Assembly (NCBI GenBank): GCA_950097015.1
Contig: CATNEN010000038.1
Location: forward strand, 32,884,501-32,948,500
Source of the DNA: Macrostomum hystrix
Lineage: Eukaryota; Platyhelminthes; Macrostomidae
Reading direction: 5' to 3'
DNA: 64,000 bases
Made by a program: the position numbers and the translations under genes. Under the pieces are notes generated by a model. That model saw only the letters and a list, made by a program, of their open reading frames with translations, was not told the DNA's origin and searched no databases. Shown here in pieces: positions 41,001-56,000 of the stretch (its first letter is position 1; each line of letters starts with the position of its first letter).

Positions 41001-44000
41001 TTCTAAACTAGCGACATTCAGTAAATAGCGATTTTCAGTAACTAGCGATTTTCAGTAACTAGCGATTTTCTAAACTAGCGATTTTCTAAACTATCGATTT
41101 TCTAAACTAGCGATTTTCTAAACTAGAGATTTTCTCAACTAGCGACATTCAGTAACTAGCGATTTTCAGTAACTAGCGAGTTTTAGTAACCAGCGATTTT
41201 CTAAACTAGCGATTTTCAGTAACAATCGATTTTCAGTAACTAGCGATTTTCTAAACTAGCGATTTTCTAAACTAGCGACATTCAGTAACTAGCGATTTTC
41301 AGTAACTAGCGATTTTCAGTAACTAGCGATTTTCAGTAACTAGCGATTTTCTAAACTAGCGACATTCAGTAAATAGCGATTTTCAGTAACTAGCGATTTT
41401 CTAAACTGGCGACATTCAGTAAATAGCGATTTTCAGTAACTAGCGATTTTCAGTAACTAGCGATTTTCAGTAACTAGCGATTTTCAGTAACTAGCGATTT
41501 TCAGTAACTAGCGATTTTCTAAACTAGCGACATTCAGTAATTAGCGATTTTCAGTAACTAGCGATTTTCAGTAACTAGCGATTTTCAGTAACTAGCGATT
41601 TTCAGTAACTAGCGATTTTCAGTAACTAGCGATTTTCAGTAACTAGCGATTTTCAGTAACTAGCGATTTTCTAAACTAGCGACATTCAGTAAATAGCGAT
41701 TTTCAGTAACAATCGATTTTCAGTAACTAGCGATTTTCTAAACTAGCGATTTTCTAAACTATCGATTTTCTAAACTAGCGATTTTCTAAACTAGAGATTT
41801 TCTCAACTAGCGACATTCAGTAACTAGCGATTTTCAGTAACTAGCGAGTTTTAGTAACCAGCGATTTTCTAAACTAGCGATTTTCAGTAACTAGCGATTT
41901 TCTAAACTAGCGACATTCAGTAACTAGCGATTTTCTAAACTAGCGACATTCAGTAACTAGCGATTTTCAGTAACTAGCGATTTTCAGTAACTAGCGATTT
42001 TCAGTAACTAGCGATTTTCAGTAACTAGCGATTTTCAGTAACAATCGATTTTCCGTAACTATCGATATTCAGTAACTAGCGATTTTCAGTAACAAGCGAT
42101 TTTCAGTAACTAGCGATTTTCAGTAACTAGCGATTTTCAGTAACTAGCGATTTTCAGTAACTAGCGATTTATAGTAACTAGCGATTTTCCGTAACTATCG
42201 ATATTCAGTAACTAGCGATTTTCAGTAACTAGCGATTTTTAGTAACTAGCGATTTTCAGTAACTAGCGATTTTCAGTAACAATCGATTTTCCGTAACTAT
42301 CGATATTCAGTAACTAGCGATTTTCAGTAACAAGCGATTTTCAGTAACTAGCGATTTTCAGTAACTAGCGATTTTCAGTAACTAGCGATTTTCAGTAACT
42401 AGCGATTTATAGTAACTAGCGATTTTCAGTAACTAGCGATTTTCAGTAACTAGCGATTTTCAGTAACTAGCGATTTTCTAAACTAGCGACATTCAGTAAA
42501 TAGCGATTTTCAGTAACTAGCGATTTTCAGTAACAATCGATTTTCAGTAACTAGCGATTTTCTAAACTAGCGACATTCAGTAACTAGCGATTTTCAGTAA
42601 CTATCGATATTCAGTAACTAGCGATTTTCTAAACTAGCGATTTTCTAAACTAGCGATTTTCTAAACTAGCGACATTCAGTAACTAGCGATTTTCAGTAAC
42701 TAGCGATTTTCAGTAACTAGCGATTTTTAGTAACTAGCGATTTTCAGTAACTAGCGATTTTCAGTAACTAGCGATTTTCAGTAACTAGCGATTTTTAGTA
42801 ACTAGCAATTTTCTAAACTAGCGATTTTCTAAACTAGCGACATTCAGTAACTAGCGATTTTCAGTAACTAGCGATTTTCAGTAACTAGCGATTTTTAGTA
42901 ACTAGCGATTTTCAGTAACTAGCGATTTTCAGTAACTAGCGATTTTCAGTAACTAGCGATTTTTAGTAACTAGCGATTTTCAGTAACTAGCGATTTTCAG
43001 TAACAATCGATTTTCCGTAACTATCGATATTCAGTAACTAGCGATTTTCAGTAACTAGCGATTTTCAGTAACTGGCGATTTTCAGTAACTAGCGATTTTC
43101 AGTAACTAGCGATTTATAGCAACTAGCGATTTTCAGTAACTAGCGATTTTCAGTAACTAGCGATTTTCTAAACTAGCGATTTTCTAAACTAGCGATTTTC
43201 AGTAACTAGCGATTTTCAGTAACTAGCGATTTTCAGTAACTAGCGATTTTCAGTAACTAGCGATTTTCAGTAACTAGCGATTTTCAGTAACTAGCGATTT
43301 TCAGTAACTAGCGATTTTCAGTAACTAGCGATTTATAGCAACTAGCGATTTTCAGTAACTAGCGATTTTCAGTAACTAGCGATTTTCTAAACTAGCGATT
43401 TTCTAAACTAGCGACATTCAGTAACTAGCGATTTTCAGTAACTAGCGATTTTCAGTAACTAGCGATTTTCAGTAACTAGCGATTTTCAGTAACTAGCGAT
43501 TTTCAGTAACTAGCGATTTTCAGTAACTAGCGATTTTCAGTAACTAGCGATTTTCAGTAACTAGCGATTTTCTAAACTAGAGATTTTCATAACTAGCGAT
43601 TTTCTAAACTAGCGATTTTCTCAACTAGCGACATTCAGTAACTAGCGATTTTCAGTAACTAGCGATTTTCAGTAACTAGCGATTTTCAGTAACTAGCGAT
43701 TTTCTAAACTAGAGATTTTCATAACTAGCGATTTTCTAAACTAGCGATTTTCTCAACTAGCGACATTCAGTAACTAGCGATTTTCAGTAACTAGCGAGTT
43801 TTAGTAACCAGCGATTTTCTAAACTAGCGATTTTTAGTAACTAGCGATTTTCTAAACTAGCGATTTTCTAAACTAGCGACATTCAGTAACTAGCGATTTT
43901 CAGTAACTAGCGATTTTCAGTAACTAGCGATTTTTAGTAACTAGCGATTTTCAGTAACTAGCGATTTTCAGTAACTAGCGATTTTCAGTAACTAGCGATT

Positions 44001-47000
44001 TTTAGTAACTAGCAATTTTCTAAACTAGCGATTTTCTAAACTAGCGACATTCAGTAACTAGCGATTTTCAGTAACTAGCGATTTTCAGTAACTAGCGATT
44101 TTTAGTAACTAGCGATTTTCAGTAACTAGCGATTTTCAGTAACTAGCGATTTTCAGTAACTAGCGATTTTCAGTAACTGGCGATTTTCAGTAACTAGCGA
44201 TTTTCAGTAACTAGCGATTTATAGCAACTAGCGATTTTCAGTAACTAGCGATTTTCAGTAACTAGCGATTTTCTAAACTAGCGATTTTCTAAACTAGCGA
44301 TTTTCAGTAACTAGCGATTTTCAGTAACTAGCGATTTTCAGTAACTAGCGATTTTCAGTAACTAGCGATTTTCAGTAACTAGCGATTTTCAGTAACTAGC
44401 GATTTTCAGTAACTAGCGATTTTCAGTAACTAGCGATTTATAGCAACTAGCGATTTTCAGTAACTAGCGATTTTCAGTAACTAGCGATTTTCTAAACTAG
44501 CGATTTTCTAAACTAGCGACATTCAGTAACTAGCGATTTTCAGTAACTAGCGATTTTCAGTAACTAGCGATTTTCAGTAACTAGCGATTTTCAGTAACTA
44601 GCGATTTTCAGTAACTAGCGATTTTCAGTAACTAGCGATTTTCAGTAACTAGCGATTTTCAGTAACTAGCGATTTTCTAAACTAGAGATTTTCATAACTA
44701 GCGATTTTCTAAACTAGCGATTTTCTCAACTAGCGACATTCAGTAACTAGCGATTTTCAGTAACTAGCGAGTTTTAGTAACCAGCGATTTTCTAAACTAG
44801 CGATTTTTAGTAACTAGCGATTTTCTAAACTAGCGATTTTCTAAACTAGCGACATTCAGTAACTAGCGATTTTCAGTAACTAGCGATTTTCAGTAACTAG
44901 CGATTTTCAGTAACTAGCGATTTTCAGTAACTAGCGACATTCAGTAAATAGCGATTTTCAGTAACTAGCGATTTTCAGTAACTAGCGATTTTCAGTAACT
45001 AGCGATTTTCAGTAACTAGCGATTTTCTAAACTAGCGACATTCAGTAAATAGCGATTTTCAGAAACTAGCGATTTTCTAAACTAGCGACATTCAGTAAAT
45101 AGCGATTTTCAGTAACTAGCGAGTTTTAGTAACCAGCGATTTTCTAAACTAGCGATTTTTAGTAACTAGCGATTTTCTAAACTAGCGATTTTCTAAACTA
45201 GCGACATTCAGTAACTAGCGATTTTCAGTAACTAGCGATTTTCAGTAACTAGCGATTTTCAGTAACTAGCGATTTTCAGTAACTAGCGACATTCAGTAAA
45301 TAGCGATTTTCAGTAACTAGCGATTTTCAGTAACTAGCGATTTTCAGTAACTAGCGATTTTCAGTAACTAGCGATTTTCTAAACTAGCGACATTCAGTAA
45401 ATAGCGATTTTCAGAAACTAGCGATTTTCTAAACTAGCGACATTCAGTAAATAGCGATTTTCAGTAACTAGCGATTTTCAGTAACTAGCGATTTTCAGTA
45501 ACTAGCGATTTTCAGTAACTAGCGATTTTCTAAACTAGCGATTTTCAGTAACTAGCGATTTTCAGTAACTAGCGATTTTCAGTAACTAGCGATTTTCTAA
45601 ACTAGCGACATTCAGTAAATAGCGATTTTCAGAAACTAGCGATTTTCAGTAACTAGCGATTTTCTAAACTAGCGATTTTCTAAACTATCGATTTTCTAAA
45701 CTAGCGATTTTCTAAACTAGAGATTTTCTCAACTAGCGACATTCAGTAACTAGCGATTTTCAGTAACTAGCGAGTTTTAGTAACCAGCGATTTTCAGTAA
45801 CTAGCGATTTTCTAAACTAGCGATTTTCAGTAACTAGCGATTTTCAGTAACTAGCGATTTTCAGTAACTAGCGATTTTCTAAACTAGCGACATTCAGTAA
45901 ATAGCGATTTTCAGTAACTAGCGATTTTCAGTAACTAGCGATTTTCTAAACTAGCGATTTTCTAAACTATCGATTTTCTAAACTAGCGATTTTCTAAACT
46001 AGAGATTTTCTCAACTAGCGACATTCAGTAACTAGCGATTTTCAGTAACTAGCGAGTTTTAGTAACCAGCGATTTTCTAAACTAGCGATTTTCAGTAACA
46101 ATCGATTTTCAGTAACTAGCGATTTTCTAAACTAGCGATTTTCTAAACTAGCGACATTCAGTAACTAGCGATTTTCAGTAACTAGCGATTTTCAGTAACT
46201 AGCGATTTTCAGTAACTAGCGATTTTCTAAACTAGCGACATTCAGTAAATAGCGATTTTCAGTAACTAGCGATTTTCTAAACTGGCGACATTCAGTAAAT
46301 AGCGATTTTCAGTAACTAGCGATTTTCAGTAACTAGCGATTTTCAGTACCTAGCGATTTTCAGTAACTAGCGATTTTCAGTAACTAGCGATTTTCTAAAC
46401 TAGCGACATTCAGTAATTAGCGATTTTCAGTAACTAGCGATTTTCAGTAACTAGCGATTTTCAGTAACTAGCGATTTTCAGTAACTAGCGATTTTCAGTA
46501 ACTAGCGATTTTCAGTAACTAGCGATTTTCAGTAACTAGCGATTTTCAGTAACTAGCGATTTTCTAAACTAGCGACATTCAGTAAATAGCGATTTTCAGT
46601 AACAATCGATTTTCAGTAACTAGCGATTTTCTAAACTAGCGATTTTCTAAACTATCGATTTTCTAAACTAGCGATTTTCTAAACTAGAGATTTTCTCAAC
46701 TAGCGACATTCAGTAACTAGCGATTTTCAGTAACTAGCGAGTTTTAGTAACCAGCGATTTTCTAAACTAGCGATTTTCAGTAACTAGCGATTTTCTAAAC
46801 TAGCGACATTCAGTAACTAGCGATTTTCTAAACTAGCGACATTCAGTAACTAGCGATTTTCAGTAACTAGCGATTTTCAGTAACTAGCGATTTTCAGTAA
46901 CTAGCGATTTTCAGTAACAATCGATTTTCCGTAACTATCGATATTCAGTAACTAGCGATTTTCAGTAACAAGCGATTTTCAGTAACTAGCGATTTTCAGT

Positions 47001-50000
47001 AACTAGCGATTTTCAGTAACTAGCGATTTTCAGTAACTAGCGATTTATAGTAACTAGCGATTTTCCGTAACTATCGATATTCAGTAACTAGCGATTTTCA
47101 GTAACTAGCGATTTTTAGTAACTAGCGATTTTCAGTAACTAGCGATTTTCAGTAACAATCGATTTTCCGTAACTATCGATATTCAGTAACTAGCGATTTT
47201 CAGTAACAAGCGATTTTCAGTAACTAGCGATTTTCAGTAACTAGCGATTTTCAGTAACTAGCGATTTTCAGTAACTAGCGATTTATAGTAACTAGCGATT
47301 TTCAGTAACTAGCGATTTTCAGTAACTAGCGATTTTCAGTAACTAGCGATTTTCTAAACTAGCGACATTCAGTAAATAGCGATTTTCAGTAACTAGCGAT
47401 TTTCAGTAACAATCGATTTTCAGTAACTAGCGATTTTCTAAACTAGCGACATTCAGTAACTAGCGATTTTCAGTAACTATCGATATTCAGTAACTAGCGA
47501 TTTTCTAAACTAGCGATTTTCTAAACTAGCGATTTTCTAAACTAGCGACATTCAGTAACTAGCGATTTTCAGTAACTAGCGATTTTCAGTAACTAGCGAT
47601 TTTTAGTAACTAGCGATTTTCAGTAACTAGCGATTTTCAGTAACTAGCGATTTTCAGTAACTAGCGATTTTTAGTAACTAGCAATTTTCTAAACTAGCGA
47701 TTTTCTAAACTAGCGACATTCAGTAACTAGCGATTTTCAGTAACTAGCGATTTTCAGTAACTAGCGATTTTTAGTAACTAGCGATTTTCAGTAACTAGCG
47801 ATTTTCAGTAACTAGCGATTTTCAGTAACTAGCGATTTTTAGTAACTAGCGATTTTCAGTAACTAGCGATTTTCAGTAACAATCGATTTTCCGTAACTAT
47901 CGATATTCAGTAACTAGCGATTTTCAGTAACTAGCGACTTTCAGTAACTGGCGATTTTCAGTAACTAGCGATTTTCAGTAACTAGCGATTTATAGCAACT
48001 AGCGATTTTCAGTAACTAGCGATTTTCAGTAACTAGCGATTTTCTAAACTAGCGATTTTCTAAACTAGCGATTTTCAGTAACTAGCGATTTTCAGTAACT
48101 AGCGATTTTCAGTAACTAGCGATTTTCAGTAACTAGCGATTTTCAGTAACTAGCGATTTTCAGTAACTAGCGATTTTCAGTAACTAGCGATTTTCAGTAA
48201 CTAGCGATTTATAGCAACTAGCGATTTTCAGTAACTAGCGATTTTCAGTAACTAGCGATTTTCTAAACTAGCGATTTTCTAAACTAGCGACATTCAGTAA
48301 CTAGCGATTTTCAGTAACTAGCGATTTTCAGTAACTAGCGATTTTCAGTAACTAGCGATTTTCAGTAACTAGCGATTTTCAGTAACTAGCGATTTTCAGT
48401 AACTAGCGATTTTCAGTAACTAGCGATTTTCAGTAACTAGCGATTTTCAGTAACTAGCGATTTTCTAAACTAGAGATTTTCATAACTAGCGATTTTCTAA
48501 ACTAGCGATTTTCTCAACTAGCGACATTCAGTAACTAGCGATTTTCAGTAACTAGCGAGTTTTAGTAACCAGCGATTTTCTAAACTAGCGATTTTTAGTA
48601 ACTAGCGATTTTCTAAACTAGCGACATTCAGTAACTAGCGATTTTCAGTAACTAGCGATTTTCAGTAACTAGCGATTTTCTAAACTAGCGATTTTCAGTA
48701 ACTAGCGATTTTCAGTAACTAGCGATTTTCTAAACTAGCGACATTCAGTAAATAGCGATTTTCAGTAACTAGCGATTTTCAGTAACTAGCGATTTTCTAA
48801 ACTAGCGATTTTCTAAACTATCGATTTTCTAAACTAGCGATTTTCTAAACTAGAGATTTTCTCAACTAGCGACATTCAGTAACTAGCGATTTTCAGTAAC
48901 TAGCGAGTTTTAGTAACCAGCGATTTTCTAAACTAGCGATTTTCAGTAACAATCGATTTTCAGTAACTAGCGATTTTCTAAACTAGCGATTTTCTAAACT
49001 AGCGACATTCAGTAACTAGCGATTTTCAGTAACTAGCGATTTTCAGTAACTAGCGATTTTCAGTAACTAGCGATTTTCTAAACTAGCGACATTCAGTAAA
49101 TAGCGATTTTCAGTAACTAGCGATTTTCTAAACTGGCGACATTCAGTAAATAGCGATTTTCAGTAACTAGCGATTTTCAGTAACTAGCGATTTTCAGTAA
49201 CTAGCGATTTTCAGTAACTAGCGATTTTCAGTAACTAGCGATTTTCTAAACTGGCGACATTCAGTAAATAGCGATTTTCAGTAACTAGCGATTTTCAGTA
49301 ACTAGCGATTTTCAGTAACTAGCGATTTTCAGTAACTAGCGATTTTCAGTAACTAGCGATTTTCAGTAACTAGCGATTTTCAGTAACTAGCGATTTTCTA
49401 AACTAGCGACATTCAGTAAATAGCGATTTTCAGTAACAATCGATTTTCAGTAACTAGCGATTTTCAGTAACTAGCGATTTTCAGTAACTAGCGATTTTCA
49501 GTAACTAGCGATTTTCAGTAACTAGCGATTTTCAGTAACTAGCGATTTTCTAAACTAGCGACATTCAGTAATTAGCGATTTTCAGTAACTAGCGATTTTC
49601 AGTAACTAGCGATTTTCAGTAACTAGCGATTTTCAGTAACTAGCGATTTTCAGTAACTAGCGATTTTCAGTAACTAGCGATTTTCAGTAACTAGCGATTT
49701 TCTAAACTAGCGACATTCAGTAAATAGCGATTTTCAGTAACAATCGATTTTCAGTAACTAGCGATTTTCTAAACTAGCGATTTTCTAAACTATCGATTTT
49801 CTAAACTAGCGATTTTCTAAACTAGAGATTTTCTCAACTAGCGACATTCAGTAACTAGCGATTTTCAGTAACTAGCGAGTTTTAGTAACCAGCGATTTTC
49901 TAAACTAGCGATTTTCAGTAACTAGCGATTTTCTAAACTAGCGACATTCAGTAACTAGCGATTTTCTAAACTAGCGACATTCAGTAACTAGCGATTTTCA

Positions 50001-53000
50001 GTAACTAGCGATTTTCAGTAACTAGCGATTTTTAGTAACTAGCGATTTTCTAAACTAGCGACATTCAGTAAATTGCGATTTTCAGTAACTAGCGATTTTC
50101 TAAACTGGCGACATTCAGTAAATAGCGATTTTCAGTAACTAGCGATTTTCAGTAACTAGCGATTTTCAGTAACTAGCGATTTTCAGTAACTAGCGATTTT
50201 CTAAACTGGCGACATTCAGTAAATAGCGATTTTCAGTAACTAGCGATTTTCAGTAACTAGCGATTTTCAGTAACTAGCGCTTTTCAGTAACTAGCGATTT
50301 TCAGTAACTAGCGATTTTCAGTAACTAGCGATTTTCAGTAACTAGCGATTTTCTAAACTAGCGACATTCAGTAAATAGCGATTTTCAGTAACAATCGATT
50401 TTCAGTAACTAGCGATTTTCTAAACTAGCGATTTTCTAAACTATCGATTTTCTAAACTAGCGATTTTCTAAACTAGAGATTTTCTCAACTAGCGACATTC
50501 AGTAACTAGCGATTTTCAGTAACTAGCGAGTTTTAGTAACCAGCGATTTTCTAAACTAGCGATTTTCAGTAACTAGCGATTTTCTAAACTAGCGACATTC
50601 AGTAACTAGCGATTTTCTAAACTAGCGACATTCAGTAACTAGCGATTTTCAGTAACTAGCGATTTTCAGTAACTAGCGATTTTTAGTAACTAGCGATTTT
50701 CTAAACTAGCGACATTCAGTAAATAGCGATTTTCAGTAACTAGCGATTTTCTAAACTGGCGACATTCAGTAAATAGCGATTTTCAGTAACTAGCGATTTT
50801 CAGTAACTAGCGATTTTCAGTAACTAGCGATTTTCAGTAACTAGCGATTTTCTAAACTGGCGACATTCAGTAAATAGCGATTTTCAGTAACTAGCGATTT
50901 TCAGTAACTAGCGATTTTCAGTAACTAGCGATTTTCAGTAACTAGCGATTTTCAGTAACTAGCGATTTTCAGTAACTAGCGATTTTCAGTAACTAGCGAT
51001 TTTCTAAACTAGCGACATTCAGTAAATAGCGATTTTCAGTAACTAGCGATTTTCAGTAACTAGCGATTTTCAGTAACTAGCGATTTTCTAAACTATCGAT
51101 TTTCTAAAGTAGCGATTTTCTAAACTAGAGATTTTCTCAACTAGCGACATTCAGTAACTAGCGATTTTCAGTAACTAGCGAGTTTTAGTAACCAGCGATT
51201 TTCTAAACTAGCGATTTTCAGTAACTAGCGATTTTCTAAACTAGCGACATTCAGTAAATAGCGATTTTCAGTAACTAGCGATTTTCAGTAACTAGCGATT
51301 TTCAGTAACTAGCGATTTTCAGTAACTAGCGATTTTCAGTAACTAGCGATTTTCAGTAACTAGCGATTTTCAGTAACTAGCGATTTTCAGTAACTAGCGA
51401 TTTTCTAAACTAGCGACATTCAGTAAATAGCGATTTTCAGAAACTAGCGATTTTCAGTAACTAGCGATTTTCTAAACTAGCGATTTTCTAAACTATCGAT
51501 TTTCTAAACTAGCGATTTTCTAAACTAGAGATTTTCTCAACTAGCGACATTCAGTAACTAGCGATTTTCAGTAACTAGCGAGTTTTAGTAACCAGCGATT
51601 TTCAGTAACTAGCGATTTTCTAAACTAGCGATTTTCAGTAACTAGCGATTTTCAGTAACTAGCGATTTTCAGTAACTAGCGATTTTCTAAACTAGCGACA
51701 TTCAGTAAATAGCGATTTTCAGTAACTAGCGATTTTCAGTAACTAGCGATTTTCTAAACTAGCGATTTTCTAAACTATCGATTTTCTAAACTAGCGATTT
51801 TCTAAACTAGAGATTTTCTCAACTAGCGACATTCAGTAACTAGCGATTTTCAGTAACTAGCGAGTTTTAGTAACCAGCGATTTTCTAAACTAGCGATTTT
51901 CAGTAACAATCGATTTTCAGTAACTAGCGATTTTCTAAACTAGCGATTTTCTAAACTAGCGACATTCAGTAACTAGCGATTTTCAGTAACTAGCGATTTT
52001 CAGTAACTAGCGATTTTCAGTAACTAGCGATTTTCTAAACTAGCGACATTCAGTAAATAGCGATTTTCAGTAACTAGCGATTTTCTAAACTGGCGACATT
52101 CAGTAAATAGCGATTTTCAGTAACTAGCGATTTTCAGTAACTAGCGATTTTCAGTAACTAGCGATTTTCAGTAACTAGCGATTTTCAGTAACTAGCGATT
52201 TTCTAAACTGGCGACATTCAGTAAATAGCGATTTTCAGTAACTAGCGATTTTCAGTAACTAGCGATTTTCAGTAACTAGCGATTTTCAGTAACTAGCGAT
52301 TTTCAGTAACTAGCGATTTTCAGTAACTAGCGATTTTCAGTAACTAGCGATTTTCTAAACTAGCGACATTCAGTAAATAGCGATTTTCAGTAACAATCGA
52401 TTTTCAGTAACTAGCGATTTTCTAAACTAGCGATTTTCTAAACTATCGATTTTCTAAACTAGCGATTTTCTAAACTAGAGATTTTCTCAACTAGCGACAT
52501 TCAGTAACTAGCGATTTTCAGTAACTAGCGAGTTTTAGTAACCAGCGATTTTCTAAACTAGCGATTTTCAGTAACTAGCGATTTTCTAAACTAGCGACAT
52601 TCAGTAACTAGCGATTTTCTAAACTAGCGACATTCAGTAACTAGCGATTTTCAGTAACTAGCGATTTTCAGTAACTAGCGATTTTTAGTAACTAGCGATT
52701 TTCTAAACTAGCGACATTCAGTAAATTGCGATTTTCAGTAACTAGCGATTTTCTAAACTAGCGACATTCAGTAAATTGCGATTTTCAGTAACTAGCGATT
52801 TTCTAAACTGGCGACATTCAGTAAATAGCGATTTTCAGTAACTAGCGATTTTCAGTAACTAGCGATTTTCAGTAACTAGCGATTTTCAGTAACTAGCGAT
52901 TTTCTAAACTGGCGACATTCAGTAAATAGCGATTTTCAGTAACTAGCGATTTTCAGTAACTAGCGATTTTCAGTAACTAGCGATTTTCAGTAACTAGCGA

Positions 53001-56000
53001 TTTTCAGTAACTAGCGATTTTCAGTAACTAGCGATTTTCAGTAACTAGCGATTTTCTAAACTAGCGACATTCAGTAAATAGCGATTTTCAGTAACAATCG
53101 ATTTTCAGTAACTAGCGATTTTCTAAACTAGCGATTTTCTAAACTATCGATTTTCTAAACTAGCGATTTTCTAAACTAGAGATTTTCTCAACTAGCGACA
53201 TTCAGTAACTAGCGATTTTCAGTAACTAGCGAGTTTTAGTAACCAGCGATTTTCTAAACTAGCGATTTTCAGTAACTAGCGATTTTCTAAACTAGCGACA
53301 TTCAGTAACTAGCGATTTTCTAAACTAGCGACATTCAGTAACTAGCGATTTTCAGTAACTAGCGATTTTCAGTAACTAGCGATTTTTAGTAACTAGCGAT
53401 TTTCTAAACTAGCGACATTCAGTAAATAGCGATTTTCAGTAACTAGCGATTTTCTAAACTGGCGACATTCAGTAAATAGCGATTTTCAGTAACTAGCGAT
53501 TTTCAGTAACTAGCGATTTTCAGTAACTAGCGATTTTCAGTAACTAGCGATTTTCTAAACTGGCGACATTCAGTAAATAGCGATTTTCAGTAACTAGCGA
53601 TTTTCAGTAACTAGCGATTTTCAGTAACTAGCGATTTTCAGTAACTAGCGATTTTCAGTAACTAGCGATTTTCAGTAACTAGCGATTTTCAGTAACTAGC
53701 GATTTTCTAAACTAGCGACATTCAGTAAATAGCGATTTTCAGTAACAATCGATTTTCAGTAACTAGCGATTTTCTAAACTAGCGATTTTCTAAACTATCG
53801 ATTTTCTAAAGTAGCGATTTTCTAAACTAGAGATTTTCTCAACTAGCGACATTCAGTAACTAGCGATTTTCAGTAACTAGCGAGTTTTAGTAACCAGCGA
53901 TTTTCTAAACTAGCGATTTTCAGTAACTAGCGATTTTCTAAACTAGCGACATTCAGTAAATAGCGATTTTCAGTAACTAGCGATTTTCAGTAACTAGCGA
54001 TTTTCAGTAACTAGCGATTTTCAGTAACTAGCGATTTTCAGTAACTAGCGATTTTCAGTAACTAGCGATTTTCAGTAACTAGCGATTTTCTAAACTAGCG
54101 ACATTCAGTAAATAGCGATTTTCAGTAACAATCGATTTTCAGTAACTAGCGATTTTCTAAACTAGCGATTTTCTAAACTATCGATTTTCTAAAGTAGCGA
54201 TTTTCTAAACTAGAGATTTTCTCAACTAGCGACATTCAGTAACTAGCGATTTTCAGTAACTAGCGAGTTTTAGTAACCAGCGATTTTCTAAACTAGCGAT
54301 TTTCAGTAACTAGCGATTTTCTAAACTAGCGACATTCAGTAAATAGCGATTTTCAGTAACTAGCGATTTTCAGTAACTAGCGATTTTCAGTAACTAGCGA
54401 TTTTCAGTAACTAGCGATTTTCAGTAACTAGCGATTTTCAGTAACTAGCGATTTTCAGTAACTAGCGATTTTCTAAACTAGCGACATTCAGTAAATAGCG
54501 ATTTTCAGTAACAATCGATTTTCAGTAACTAGCGATTTTCTAAACTAGCGATTTTCTAAACTATCGATTTTCTAAACTAGCGATTTTCTAAACTAGAGAT
54601 TTTCTCAACTAGCGACATTCAGTAACTAGCGATTTTCAGTAACTAGCGAGTTTTAGTAACCAGCGATTTTCTAAACTAGCGATTTTCAGTAACTAGCGAT
54701 TTTCTAAACTAGCGACATTCAGTAACTAGCGATTTTCTAAACTAGCGACATTCAGTAACTAGCGATTTTCAGTAACTAGCGATTTTCAGTAACTAGCGAT
54801 TCTTAGTAACTAGCGATTTTCAGTAACTAGCGATTTTCTAAACTAGCGACATTCAGTAACTAGCGATTTTCAGTAACTAGCGATTTTCAGTAACTAGCGA
54901 TTTTTAGAAACTAGCGATTTTCTAAACTAGCGACATTCAGTAAATAGCGATTTTCAGTAACTAGCGATTTTCAGTAACTAGCGATTTTCAGTAACTAGCG
55001 ATTTTCAGTAACTAGCGATTTTCTAAACTAGCGATTTTCAGTAACTAGCGATTTTCAGTACCTAGCGATTTTCAGTAACTAGCGATTTATAGTAACTAGC
55101 GATTTTCCGTAACTATCGATATTCAGTAACTAGCGATTTTCAGTAACTAGCGATTTTTAGTAACTAGCGATTTTCAGTAACTAGCGATTTTCAGTAACAA
55201 TCGATTTTCCGTAACTATCGATATTCAGTAACTAGCGATTTTCAGTAACAAGCGATTTTCAGTAACTAGCGATTTTCAGTAACTAGCGATTTTCAGTAAC
55301 TAGCGATTTTCAGTAACTAGCGATTTATAGTAACTAGCGATTTTCAGTAACTAGCGATTTTCAGTAACTAGCGATTTTCAGTAACTAGCGATTTTCTAAA
55401 CTAGCGACATTCAGTAAATAGCGATTTTCAGTAACTAGCGATTTTCAGTAACAATCGATTTTCAGTAACTAGCGATTTTCTAAACTAGCGACATTCAGTA
55501 ACTAGCGATTTTCAGTAACTATCGATATTCAGTAACTAGCGATTTTCTAAACTAGCGATTTTCTAAACTAGCGATTTTCTAAACTAGCGACATTCAGTAA
55601 CTAGCGATTTTCAGTAACTAGCGATTTTCAGTAACTAGCGATTTTTAGTAACTAGCGATTTTCAGTAACTAGCGATTTTCAGTAACTAGCGATTTTCAGT
55701 AACTAGCGATTTTTAGTAACTAGCAATTTTCTAAACTAGCGATTTTCTAAACTAGCGACATTCAGTAACTAGCGATTTTCAGTAACTAGCGATTTTCAGT
55801 AACTAGCGATTTTTAGTAACTAGCGATTTTCAGTAACTAGCGATTTTCAGTAACTAGCGATTTTCAGTAACTAGCGATTTTTAGTAACTAGCGATTTTCA
55901 GTAACTAGCGATTTTCAGTAACAATCGATTTTCCGTAACTATCGATATTCAGTAACTAGCGATTTATAGCAACTAGCGATTTTCAGTAACTAGCGATTTT

